A stretch of 33,844 nucleotides of DNA, taken from NCBI GenBank assembly GCA_016235885.1, contig JACRIH010000041.1, positions 1 through 33,844 of the forward strand, written 5' to 3'. Origin of the DNA: Planctomycetales bacterium. GTDB taxonomy: Bacteria; Planctomycetota; Planctomycetia; Planctomycetales; Planctomycetaceae. The translations under genes and the position numbers were made by a program. This document shows positions 1 through 9,100 of this stretch, in pieces. Each line of letters begins with the position of its first letter. Within the stretch, counting starts at the first letter, position 1. The notes under the pieces were generated by a model. The model saw only the letters and a list, made by a program, of their open reading frames with translations, made no database searches and had not been told where the DNA came from.

Positions 1-124
1 AGATCAGCGCTCCCAACACAACAACTGGGACAAGGATGATTCCAATAGCACATAGAATCAGCAGGATTGGGCGTCGCATTGTTCGCCGTTCGCCATCGCA
101 ACTCGGGGATGCCTGCATTGTCAT
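1..124 (-). CDS. Membrane-anchored protein, N-terminal fragment (runs off the left edge)
   Basis: An open minus-strand frame starts at an ATG at 122-124 and stays open to base 1, giving about 41 residues. The fragment has a short polar, arginine-containing leader followed by a strongly hydrophobic stretch (around residues 20-41, LLILCAIGIILVPVVVLGAL), which is a signal anchor or transmembrane helix. A second in-frame ATG at 77-79 (MRRPILLIL) would place the start right before the helix and is equally plausible. It begins 16 bases after the stop of the DUF1501 gene on the same strand, so it is probably the last known member of that operon. The product cannot be identified from so short a piece; I only infer a membrane or exported protein. 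Confidence 0.6.
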   Translation of the reverse strand, partial: MTMQASPSCDGERRTMRRPILLILCAIGIILVPVVVLGALI

Positions 125-140
125 TCGTGATTCCCCAACG

Positions 141-1481
141 CTAAGCAATCAATCCCGGAATGATTTTCCCGCCGTTGACGATCGGGACAGGGCGGCCGAG
201 CGGATCGGGGTGTTCTTTTTCCGGATCGATGCCGAGCAGCGTGCAGACGGTTCGCAGCAGATCGGAGACGCTGATCGGATCGCTGACGGGGGCGGCGGCC
301 TGTTTGTCGGTGGCACCGATGATCTGCCCCGGCTTCGTGCCGCCGCCGGCGAACAGAATGCACTGCGCCATCGACCAGTGATCGCGCCCAGCCTGCGCGT
401 TGATTCGCGGCGTGCGGCCCATCTCGCCCATCATCACGACAAGCGTGCTGTCGAGCAGGCCGCGTTGCTCCAGATCGGTCAGCAGCGCGGCGAACGCGCG
501 ATCGGCAGGCGGAATCAAATCGCCGGCCAGGCTTGGGAAGCAGTTGAAATGGACATCCCAGCCGGGAGCGTCAATCCCGACAAACCGGCAACCCGCTTCG
601 ATCAACCGCCGGCCGAGCAACGCGGACTGGCCGATCTGCGTCATGCCGTACGATTCGCGAACCGCCGCCGGTTCGGACTGAATGTTGAACGCCTTGCGAG
701 CGGCCGGTGATGTGATGAGGTCGTACGCCTTCTCGTAGTAGGTCGACATCGCAGCCGCCCGACCGATCCGTTTGCGTTGCTGCTCCAACCCGGAGAGCAA
801 TCGCTGTCGCAGATCGAGACGCACGGACGAGAGACCTTCCACCTGTCCGAGGTCTTTGACTTCGAAGTCGGGCTGGCTGGGGTCGGCTTCGATGACGAAC
901 GGCGAGTGTTCGGCACCGTAAAAGCCCGGCCCGCCGGCAGACATCGGGTGCGGCAGGTTGATGTACGGCGGCACCGAACCGTTGGAGCCAAGTTCCTTCG
1001 ACACGACTGAACCGAGCGATGGGAAGAGTTCGTTCGTCGGAATCGGATGCTCGCCGTCGGCGAACGCGGCGCGGCGGCCGGTCATCACGTAGTGATACCC
1101 GGTCATGTGCCCGTTGTCCGCATGGCTGTGGCTGCGGACCACCGTGAACTTGTTCGTGATCTTCGAACACTTCTGGCAGTGCTCGGCAAAGAACACGCCG
1201 GGTGTCGAGGTGGCGATGGTTTGAAATGGCCCGCGAATTTCCGGCGGCGCGTCCGGCTTGGGGTCCCACATGTCCTGATGCGGCGGCCCGCCTTCCAAGA
1301 ACAGGAAAATGCACGCCTTGGCTTTCGCGTTGGATGCGTTGGCGGCGAGAGCTTCCGACTGCAACAACCGGGGAAGCGTCAGGCCGGTGAACAGGCCGGT
1401 CGTTCCGAGTCGCAGCATTTGCCTTCGCGTCTGGCCGTCGCAAAACTGATGTCGAGCACCGGGATATCGCACGTTCAACAT
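141..1481 (-). CDS. DUF1501 family protein, Tat-exported (sulfatase-like fold)
   Basis: 446 residues. The N-terminus has a twin-arginine motif (TRRQMLRLG, about residues 18-26) and then a hydrophobic segment, so Tat export is likely. The body carries DUF1501 hallmarks: the FLEGGPPHQDMWDPK segment near residues 60-75, an ADNGHMTGYHY segment, a GWDVHFN motif, and the C-terminal GEMGRTPRIN and GRDHW motifs, which resemble the metal-binding regions of the alkaline phosphatase/sulfatase superfamily. The start at 1479-1481 is preceded by GGAG with a 7-base spacing. It lies downstream of a DUF1549/DUF1553 gene, a pairing very common in planctomycetes. The biochemical role of the family is not established; a part in polysaccharide processing at the cell surface is often proposed but not shown here. 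Confidence 0.93.
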   Translation of the reverse strand: MLNVRYPGARHQFCDGQTRRQMLRLGTTGLFTGLTLPRLLQSEALAANASNAKAKACIFLFLEGGPPHQDMWDPKPDAPPEIRGPFQTIATSTPGVFFAEHCQKCSKITNKFTVVRSHSHADNGHMTGYHYVMTGRRAAFADGEHPIPTNELFPSLGSVVSKELGSNGSVPPYINLPHPMSAGGPGFYGAEHSPFVIEADPSQPDFEVKDLGQVEGLSSVRLDLRQRLLSGLEQQRKRIGRAAAMSTYYEKAYDLITSPAARKAFNIQSEPAAVRESYGMTQIGQSALLGRRLIEAGCRFVGIDAPGWDVHFNCFPSLAGDLIPPADRAFAALLTDLEQRGLLDSTLVVMMGEMGRTPRINAQAGRDHWSMAQCILFAGGGTKPGQIIGATDKQAAAPVSDPISVSDLLRTVCTLLGIDPEKEHPDPLGRPVPIVNGGKIIPGLIA

Positions 1482-1526
1482 GAGCTGGCTCCGTTGTAGT
1501 GAACTCGTTCGATACTGTTTCGCGTT

Positions 1527-1616
1527 ACGTAGCCATCACGCTCCGCGTGATGAGCCGAATGGAAAATGGGCGTCGAAATTCGACTCGGCTCGTCACGCGG
1601 AGCGTGACGGCTACGT
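1527..1616. repeat. Inverted pair of GTAGCC-foot hairpins (BIME-like)
   Basis: Two 32-base arms (1527-1558 and 1585-1616) are reverse complements except at two positions and are separated by 26 bases. Each arm is GTAGCC followed by its own perfect 8-bp hairpin: CATCACGC-TCC-GCGTGATG in the left arm, and CGTCACGC-GGA-GCGTGACG as written on the plus strand in the right arm. The two mismatches between arms are the two partners of one base pair (A-T versus G-C), so pairing is kept in both. The right arm ends on the stop codon of the DUF1549/DUF1553 gene. This matches the layout of REP/BIME elements (a GTAG foot plus hairpin); a role in termination or mRNA stability is inference. Confidence 0.85.
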
Positions 1617-4039
1617 TAATGGTTGTACAAAAACTCTTTGGTATTGAGCAGCGACCACAAAATGTCTTCCACCGCCTGGTGGCGGTTCGACCCGGCCGTT
1701 TCGAAGGCCGACTTCATCAAGGTTCGCTCGTCGGCTGTTGGGAATCGGGCCAGTGTTCCCAGATAGATTTCATCGGTCATTTCGTCCGGTGACAATGGCG
1801 AATCGGCCAGCCGCCGGGCCAAACCGTGGCGATGGCCGATCTTGGCGTTGATTTCGGGCGAGTTGATCAGGTGCAGGGCCTGCGAAATGCTCGGTTCGTT
1901 GCTGCGTTCGCATTCGCAGACCGTGGCCCGCACCGGGCGACCGAAGATGCGAAAGAAGTACGACGGCATACGGTTGTCCCACACTTGAATCGATCTCACC
2001 CCCAGCGGCCAACCTTCGAATTTCTCAGGCATGCCGGTCGTCTGGCACAGCCCGTCCAGAAGCACCTCGGCAGGGAGAGCCTTGGGCATCGCGTGCGAGA
2101 AGTTCTGACGATCGTCGTGATTCGTGGAATTGGTTTCGGCGGTGAGTTGGTACGCGCGCGACGTGAGCAGCGTGCGGGTGAAAGCTCGCAGGTCGTAGCG
2201 GACTTCTTTGAGATGGGCCGCGAGGGCGTCAAACAATGGTTCGTTGGTTGCCGGATTCGTGACGCGCAGATCGTCAATCGGTTCGACCAGACCGCGCCCG
2301 AAATAATGCGCCCAGATCCGATTCACAATGGCTCGGGCAAAGAACGGGTTGTCGGCGCTCGTGGCCCACGTCGCCAGAACCTGACGCCGGTCGGTGACAC
2401 CGGTGAAATCTGCGGGCTTGGCTCCCAACGCCCGAGCGGGAACCAGTTCGCCTGTGCGCGGATGTTTTTGATCGGCTCCCGCGCGAGAAATGATCGCGTC
2501 GGTTCCATCCGGCAATTTCTTCACCGCGACGCCGCTGAAAAAACCGGCCAGCCCTGCGTAGTCGTCCTGACCCCAGCGTTCGCTCGGATGATGGTGGCAT
2601 TGGGCGCATTCGATGCGCACACCGAAAAAAAGTTGGCTGACCGAGCGACTCGCCAGTTCTGGCTGATCGAGCGACTTGAAAAATCCCGCCGGGCTTTCGC
2701 TCTGCACGGAACCTTGAGCCGTCAGAATCTCGCGGGCCATTTCGTCGTACGGGCGGTTGATCGTAAACTGCCGCCGCAACCAGCGAGTCAACCCCACGGT
2801 TCCCTGTGGCGTGATCTTGATCTTGTCGGCGCGCAGGATATCGGCCCATTTCATCGCCCAGTAATCGGCGTACTCGGGGCGCGTGAGTAATTCGTCAACG
2901 AGCCGACCACGTTTGTCCGGCGCGGTGTCGGTGAGGAACCGGCGGGCTTCGGCCGCTGTGGGTAACGTGCCGGTCGTGTCGAGGAAGGCGCGGCGCAGAA
3001 ACGTCGCGTCGTCCGACAGGTCACTCGGCTGGATGCCGAGCCGCACCAACTTGTCCCACACGTGACGGTCGACGAAGTTGTGTTCGGGAGGACGCGGGAA
3101 GCCCGCGCTCGGCCGTGGTCGCGTCACGCGGCAAACGGCCACGTGCCCGAGATACCGCACCAGCACGGCGGCTTCTCCAGGAATGTCGCTGGCCAAAAGC
3201 AGTCCGCGATGGTTGGCGGAGACGATGTGTTCGGCGTTCGACACGTAGTCCGCTTCGATCGTCGCACACCGTTTGCCACCCTGCGCGTCGATCGCGGTGA
3301 CGCGAAGTTGCCGCGACTCGCCCGCCTGCATGTCCACCAAGGCCGGTTCGACTTCGATGGCCACGACCGGCTGCTCGTTCGGGACCGACAGCGGTGCCCC
3401 CGAAGCCACCCAGCGCAGCAGACGCAGATACTGCGGGCTGCCCGGTTCGATCTTCCGGCCGCCTCCATGAGGCACCTCGGCAGCCCCTTTCCGCAGCAGC
3501 AAACTTCGATTCGGTTGAGCCAGGACGACTCGCCGGCCTCGCGATTCGTTGACGAGCGCGTCGTGATCGAACCCCGCGTCGAATCCGAACAGGCTCAGCT
3601 TGAAACCATTCTGCCCTTCCGCCTTGCCGTGGCAGCCGCCGGAATTGCAGCGAGCCTTTGTCAGGATCGGCAGGACTTCATGCACAAACGACACGGGGAC
3701 TGGTTGCAGCAGGCCCGACACGGTTACGGGAATGATGCTCTCAATCCCCCCGTGACGGACGACCAGTTTGGTGGTCCCTTCCGCGAGCGGATGGATCAAC
3801 CCGTCCGCGTCGACTCGCACGAGAACTGGCGGTCGCACTTCGTACTTCACGTCGCGGGTGACGTCTCGCTGCCGAGCGCCTTGTTGGTCTGTCACCAGCA
3901 GTTGCTGCGAACCTTCCGGCCGATCGAGTTGAATCGACTGCGGACTGACGCGAATTTCTGCCCGGGCTGGCGAAACGAACAACAACACCCCGAGGGCGAG
4001 ACTTGCAGCGACAAGCGGAATTGACCGCGGGAGGGGCAT
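1616..4039 (-). CDS. DUF1549/DUF1553 domain protein with Ig-like and cytochrome c-type N-terminus
   Basis: 807 residues from the ATG at 4037-4039. That start puts a clean signal peptide first (basic PLPR, hydrophobic core, cleavage near SPARA-E about residue 27); an upstream ATG at 4114 would add 25 residues before it. Order: an Ig-like (BIG2-type) domain about 28-110, a cysteine motif CNSGGCHG at 131-138 resembling the planctomycete cytochrome c type, DUF1549 in the middle with a canonical CAQCH haem motif, and DUF1553 at the C-terminus (FARAIVNRIWAHYFGRGLVE, then the SQALHLINSPE segment). No good ribosome binding site precedes 4039. It is followed by DUF1501 135 bases downstream, with a hairpin pair between them. 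Probably an exported haem protein; substrate and reaction unknown. Confidence 0.9.
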   Translation of the reverse strand: MPLPRSIPLVAASLALGVLLFVSPARAEIRVSPQSIQLDRPEGSQQLLVTDQQGARQRDVTRDVKYEVRPPVLVRVDADGLIHPLAEGTTKLVVRHGGIESIIPVTVSGLLQPVPVSFVHEVLPILTKARCNSGGCHGKAEGQNGFKLSLFGFDAGFDHDALVNESRGRRVVLAQPNRSLLLRKGAAEVPHGGGRKIEPGSPQYLRLLRWVASGAPLSVPNEQPVVAIEVEPALVDMQAGESRQLRVTAIDAQGGKRCATIEADYVSNAEHIVSANHRGLLLASDIPGEAAVLVRYLGHVAVCRVTRPRPSAGFPRPPEHNFVDRHVWDKLVRLGIQPSDLSDDATFLRRAFLDTTGTLPTAAEARRFLTDTAPDKRGRLVDELLTRPEYADYWAMKWADILRADKIKITPQGTVGLTRWLRRQFTINRPYDEMAREILTAQGSVQSESPAGFFKSLDQPELASRSVSQLFFGVRIECAQCHHHPSERWGQDDYAGLAGFFSGVAVKKLPDGTDAIISRAGADQKHPRTGELVPARALGAKPADFTGVTDRRQVLATWATSADNPFFARAIVNRIWAHYFGRGLVEPIDDLRVTNPATNEPLFDALAAHLKEVRYDLRAFTRTLLTSRAYQLTAETNSTNHDDRQNFSHAMPKALPAEVLLDGLCQTTGMPEKFEGWPLGVRSIQVWDNRMPSYFFRIFGRPVRATVCECERSNEPSISQALHLINSPEINAKIGHRHGLARRLADSPLSPDEMTDEIYLGTLARFPTADERTLMKSAFETAGSNRHQAVEDILWSLLNTKEFLYNH

Positions 4040-4169
4040 GGGTCGAGACAACTCTATACACGCTTTTCGGGAAACACGTTTGGTGTCTGGCAGGGAATGT
4101 GAATCGCCAGTCACTCGGCAGGTATCGGCACTATCTTATGGTTTCGCGGTGTGGGTGCAATACTGCTCG

Positions 4170-4302
4170 GAAGTAGCCCTGTCGCTCCGCGACAGGAAAG
4201 GCGAGCGATCTATCGCGGTTGTTCGCAGAGGCGGTCGCGAAAGAAGCATTCGGAGTCGCGTGAAGAATTGGCTGTCCTGTCGCGGAGCGACAGGGCTACT
4301 TC
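4170..4302. repeat. Perfect inverted pair of GTAGCC-foot hairpins overlapping a stop codon
   Basis: Arms at 4170-4196 and 4276-4302 are perfect 27-base reverse complements with 79 bases between them. Each arm is GAAGTAGCC plus an 8-bp hairpin with a three-base loop (CCTGTCGC-TCC-GCGACAGG). It shares the GTAGCC foot and the GCTCCGC apex with the pair at 1527-1616, but the outer stem is different and still fully paired. The right arm contains the TAG stop (4296-4298) and last codons of the beta-propeller gene. Confidence 0.87.
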
Positions 4303-5627
4303 TTCCGCACATCCAGGCTGATGATTTCTTGGTTGTCCCGCAGGTACAGCATTCCGCCCGCGAGGGCGGGAGCTTGCCGGGTCGAACCGATCACGACGGC
4401 GCGGCCGATCTCGTCGTATTTGGAGGTCGACGCGCGGACGATCACCAATTCACCGCTCATCATCGAGATGAACAGTTTGCCGTCGGCGGCGATCAGGTTG
4501 CCTTTTCCGAAGCGTGTCTTCTGCCAGACTCGCTCTCCGGTGGCCGCGTTGACACACGTGAGGTGCGTGACCGGTCCGGCACCGCCGACGTTGTCCATGC
4601 CATACAAATGTCCGTCCAGCAGAATCGACGTCTGCCATTCGTTGCGTAAGACACTCGACGCCCCCTGCGACGTCCACACTTCTTCGACGTCAAATTTGTT
4701 GCCGCGAAGTTTCAAAGCCAGCAGCGTGCTGCCGTGGTTTTCGCCCGACGAAATGAACACCTGCCCTTTCACATCGAGCGGCGTGGCAATGTTGCAATCG
4801 AAATTGGTCGGGTAGGGATGTCGCCACAGAACGGTTCCCGATGCGGGCGTCAGGCCGAGCACCGAGCTGCCCGTGTAGACGACGATCTGCGGACGACCGC
4901 CGACGTTCAGCAAGGCTGGCGATGAATAACCGGCGACGTCGTCCCCCGCGGTCCAAGCCAGTTTGCCGGACTTGGTTTCGTAGGCCACGACAGTCGCCTG
5001 CGGCGCACCGGCCGTGACGATCACCTGATCGCCGACAACCAAGGGAGAACAGGCCATGCCGTATTCCGCCGGTTGACCTTGCAGCTCCTTGACGACGTTG
5101 TGTGACCACAGGATTTTTCCGTCGTTGAAATTCGCTGCCGCCAAAATCCCTTCGCCGCTGAACACGAACACTTGATCGCCAGCGATCGCCGGGGTTCCAC
5201 GCGGGCCGTTGCCCATTTGATTGCGGTACTCGGGTGCGATCGCCGTCTGCCAGATCGATTCGCCGGACTGAGCATCTTTGGCGATCAGCCATTGCTGGCC
5301 GTCCTTTTGAATCAACGTGAGCAGCCTTCCGCGGCTGATGGACAGGCCGGACATCCCCACGCCGCCGGCCGTGCGCCACACTTCTTGGGGGCCTTTGGTG
5401 GGCCAACTGTCCAACAGCTTTGTCTCAGTCGAGATGCCGTTTCGTTGCGGACCGAGAAACTGGGGCCACTCGGCTTTGTCCCCTTGTGGCTTGGCGGCAG
5501 CCTGTGGCGGAGCCGCCGTGCATTCGGAAACCGTCACCATCAGACAGCAGACGAGTGTGGTTCTGCGAAGGTACCAATTGTCCGTTCGCCGGTGTCCGAG
5601 TGACGTTTTCGTTTGGACGTGGATCAT
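4296..5627 (-). CDS. PQQ-type beta-propeller repeat protein, exported
   Basis: 443 residues from the ATG at 5625-5627. This start is chosen because a hydrophobic leader follows within 40 residues (LVCCLMVTVSE) and an AGGA sits about ten bases upstream. The frame remains open much further upstream (to about 6137) without a stop, so a longer form cannot be excluded. The mature part has repeated beta-propeller blades with the PQQ/WD-like pattern: DAQSGESIWQ, NFNDGKILWSH, ETKSGKLAWTAG, TPASGTVLWRH and NAATGERVWQK, roughly one every 45-60 residues, ending with SLDVRKK. Such proteins in planctomycetes are usually secreted scaffolds or assembly factors rather than true PQQ enzymes, and no PQQ-dehydrogenase catalytic residues were recognised. 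It lies upstream of and codirectional with the DUF1549/DUF1553 gene, separated by the hairpin pair. Confidence 0.88.
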   Translation of the reverse strand: MIHVQTKTSLGHRRTDNWYLRRTTLVCCLMVTVSECTAAPPQAAAKPQGDKAEWPQFLGPQRNGISTETKLLDSWPTKGPQEVWRTAGGVGMSGLSISRGRLLTLIQKDGQQWLIAKDAQSGESIWQTAIAPEYRNQMGNGPRGTPAIAGDQVFVFSGEGILAAANFNDGKILWSHNVVKELQGQPAEYGMACSPLVVGDQVIVTAGAPQATVVAYETKSGKLAWTAGDDVAGYSSPALLNVGGRPQIVVYTGSSVLGLTPASGTVLWRHPYPTNFDCNIATPLDVKGQVFISSGENHGSTLLALKLRGNKFDVEEVWTSQGASSVLRNEWQTSILLDGHLYGMDNVGGAGPVTHLTCVNAATGERVWQKTRFGKGNLIAADGKLFISMMSGELVIVRASTSKYDEIGRAVVIGSTRQAPALAGGMLYLRDNQEIISLDVRKK

Positions 5628-5698
5628 GCCAGTTATCCTGTTCGAGCAAAACATTCGTGCGGGCTCCCCCGTGACGGGCCACAATCTAGCGTGCCTGA

Positions 5699-5714
5699 AG
5701 TGGACAAGTCCACT
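5699..5714. repeat. 16-base palindrome upstream of the beta-propeller gene
   Basis: AGTGGACAAGTCCACT: perfect 7-base arms around AA, 72 bases upstream of the beta-propeller start. It has the size and symmetry of a dimeric repressor operator, or may be a small dispersed repeat. No second copy was noticed in the window. Confidence 0.45.
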
Positions 5715-6006
5715 CCTCAGTCTGGCAAACGAAGAGGACGGCAAGAGGTTCGAATTCCTGAAAGGCCGCGAGCACCACATCGGCACGAATGGTGAAGGTG
5801 ACCACCTGCTGAGCTGCGTCTTCTCAAATCCTCGTTGGTTGGTATCCACTCGCATGAGCAAAATGTCCGAGCCGTTCACGCATGCAAACAAATCGTCCAG
5901 ACTCGCCAGCAGTTGGACTTGCTCAGCACAGGGCGGCATCGACACAATGAGTTCCCCACCCAATTGAGCCGCTGCGACAACAGACGGATTGCCGGCGTGA
6001 GTTCGG

Positions 6007-6034
6007 TTGCTTTTGGGCTTGCCCAGCGTATCAT
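6007..6034 (+). promoter_or_regulatory. Candidate sigma70-type promoter for the secretin-N repeat gene
   Basis: TTGCTT (6007-6012) and TATCAT (6029-6034) with a 16-base spacer, about 120 bases upstream of the start at 6161. Matches are partial and planctomycete promoter consensus is poorly known. Confidence 0.35.
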
Positions 6035-6160
6035 GCCCAAGACAGAATGTCTGCCATTGTCGGACGGGGTGCGCGTGGCGTACTCGTCGTGTTGGCCGTA
6101 GACTTCTCGAATACTGAAAAACTACGAATCACGGAGTTCGCTCGCTCCGAGAGGATGACC

Positions 6161-9100
6161 ATGAGATTAGCTCGACATGGATTGTGGATCGTTGGTGCTT
6201 GCCTGCTCTGCGGCGAGTCGCGATTGTCGGCTCAGGATGCGGTGATCGTGGTCGACGGCAAGGTCGAGTTGCAAGCTGTGCCGGCCGGGGGAGCGCCAGT
6301 CGTTTTACCGAGTGCCCCGCCGACAGCTCCGGGCTTTCAGCCGCTGCCCGGCCAATCTGTGCCACCGGGTGGCGACAAGTCGAAAAAGCCGGGTGATCCG
6401 AATGCGAAGCCGGGTGACAAGCCTGCCGACTCAACCCTCAAGCCGACGACGCGGCCGGTCAAGCCGGCAACGCCCCCGAATCCCACCGAACTCACACTGC
6501 GCCCCGGTGCGGACGGCAAGCTGAAATTCAACTTCAACGGACAGCCGTGGCTGGAAGTGCTCGAATGGCTGGCCGCCATCTCGAACCTCAGTCTCGATTG
6601 GCAGGAGGTTCCCGGTGACTACCTGAACCTGCGTACGCAACGTGCGTACACCGTGGACGAAGCCCGTGACATCCTGAATCGGCACCTGCTCGACCGCGGC
6701 TACACCATGCTGCGGAATGGTGAAGTGTTGCATGTCGTCAATTTGAAAAAACTCGATCCGAGTCTTGTTCCGCGCGTCAAACCGGAAGAACTCGACGAAC
6801 GCGACCCGCACGAGTTCGTGAAAGTATCGTTCCCACTCGACTGGTCGTTGGCCGAAACCGCCGTCGAGGAACTCAAGCCGATGCTCAGCCCGCACGGCAA
6901 GCTCACCACCCTGAAGGCGACAAACCGGCTGGAAGCAATCGACGCGGTGGTCAATCTTCGCGAAGTCCACACTTTGCTGCGCGAGGAGCAATCGGGCGAC
7001 GGTCAGGATCGACTGGTACGTGAGTTCCGACTGCAACACACCAAGGCGTCTGAAGTGAATGAACTGCTGCTGGCCTTGCTGGGCGTCGAGAAGAAGTCGT
7101 CCAGTGGCGGAAGCGGCCGGGGCGGCATGTCTCCTGAACAACAGATGATGATGCAGCAACAGCAGCAAATGATGGAGCAACAGATGGCCGTACAGGGGGG
7201 GGGCCGCCCACGGCCGGCTCCGAAGGAAGAGGCGAAGGTGCAGCTCGTCGTGAACCAGCGGGAGAACAGCATCCTCGCCCACGCCGCTCCGGACAAAATG
7301 GCCGTGATCGCCCAAGCGGTGAAAACGATTGACGTGCCGTCCGGCCGCGATTCGTCGCTCTTGAAGAACCTCAACCGCGTGCAGGTGTACCGATTGGCCG
7401 CGCTCGACCCCGAGGCGCTCGTCAAGATGCTGAACGAAAACGGCAACCTCGACCCGCTGACTCGGTTGGAGGTGGACAAGAAGAACAAGGCGATCATCGC
7501 CTACGCGTCGCTGGCCGATCACGTCACGATCCGCATGCTCACCGAAAAGCTCGACGGCAGCGACCGTCGGTTCGAGGTCCTCCGCCTCCGCAAGCTGGAA
7601 GCCGACTATGTCGCCGGCACAATCGAATTCATGATGGGTCAAGGGGAGAAGAAACAACAGTCGCCGCAGCGCAGCTACTACGATTTCGGTTACGGCTACG
7701 GTGGTCGGCGCAACGAAGAGCAGGAAGACACTCGCAAATTCCGCGTGGACGCCGATGTCGAACACAACCGCCTGCTGCTGTGGGCCAACGAAATCGAGTT
7801 GCAAGAAGTCCAGCACCTGCTCGTCAAACTCGGCGAGATTCCCCCGACCGGCGGCAATCGCGAAACGCTGCGCGTCATCGACATCACCCCCGAGGAAGAA
7901 GCGGAGCTACTCAAACGCCTCCGCCGTGCCTGGCCCTCCATCCGTCCAAATCCGCTGCGCGAGAGTTCATTGCAACGGCAGTCCGAGCCGGAGAGTGAAC
8001 CTGCGGTCGACGACAAGGCACTGCCCCGCGCTAGATCTCGCGAAACGGACACATCTGAAAACACGGCGCAGCCTCGGCTCTCTCTTCCCCTTGCGAAGGA
8101 AGGGCAGGGGGAGGACTCTCGCGATCTCGCGATCAGCCAGCTTGAACCCGCCCACTCCAGGCGGCTGATCACTCGATCGCCGCTCGTCCATCTCGTCGAC
8201 CTGCGAGACACCGACCCAGCACCCACCGACGCGAAACCAGAAACCATCGACGTCCCCCCCACGAGGCGTCCCGGGTCATCCCGCAACGCCGACCCCGCTC
8301 CGATCCACATCCTGCGCCGGCCCGACGGCCGGCTGGCCATCCAATCGGCTGACACTCAGGCGCTGGACGATCTCGAAGAACTGATCACTGAAATCGCTCC
8401 ACCGCGGCGCGATTACAAAATCTTCGAACTAAAGAACCCCACGACGTGGGCCTACGGTGTGGTCTTGAATCTCGAAGACTTTTTCAAGGAAAAGGACAAC
8501 AAAGAGTCCGATCGCAACAGCCGCATGCGCTCTTGGATGTACGGCTATCCACCCGAGTCACGAAATGAAGATTCGTCGCGCCGGCTGTCGAAACGCCGTC
8601 CGCTCAAATTCATCTCGGACGAAGATTCACACACGATCCTCGTGACCGGGGCCGATCCCGATCAACTCCGGACCATTCAGGAATTGATCGACCTGTATGA
8701 CCGCCCCCAGTCGACCGACTCGGTGGCCGTGCGCCGGACGAAAGTCTTCACGTTGAAATACGGGAAGGCCAGGGTGGTGTCGGACGCGCTGAAGGATGTC
8801 TACCGCGACTTGCTGAGCGAGAACGACAAGGCTCTGGAGTCGCCGCAGCAGCAGGGGAAGGACGGCAAGCAGCGGACGACCATCGAGCGGACGTACGTCT
8901 ACGGCGGCGAAAGCGACGACGGCGGCAAAAAGCCGGAAACGCGGATCAAGTTCAAAGGGTTGCTGTCGATCGGAATTGATGAGGACTCAAACACGATTGT
9001 CATCTCCGCCACCGAGGGATTGCTCGAAAACATCGGTCGCACCATCGACGAACTCGAAGCCGCCGCCCGCCCCAACGCCCCGACCTTGCAGGTGCTGAAG

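Larger units (their letters stand above)
5628..6160. other. 533-base region between divergent genes, with an unusually open minus frame
   Basis: No confident gene. The minus-strand frame of the beta-propeller gene continues open from 5627 to about 6137 (around 170 codons) and contains a protein-like stretch (GGELIVSMPP, then LLASLDDLF, then DILLMRVDTN) at about 5835-5962, but it has no good start and would put the propeller's signal peptide inside a protein. A plus-strand frame is also open over 5628-5967. Either could be chance or the remains of a gene. The region also holds a 16-base palindrome at 5699-5714 and a candidate promoter at 6007-6034. Confidence 0.5.

Noticed and set aside
1826-2890. 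Open frame of 354 codons on the plus strand within the DUF1549/DUF1553 gene
   Set aside because: Antisense shadow of a well-supported gene; low-complexity Arg/Val composition and no recognised motif.
5745-5765. TTCGAAT resembling a tRNA T-loop
   Set aside because: The flanking bases do not form a T-stem and no acceptor or anticodon arm can be folded around it.
6431-7816. Open frame of 461 codons on the minus strand
   Set aside because: Antisense to the secretin-N gene; His/Leu/Phe-rich translation typical of antisense frames in GC-rich DNA.
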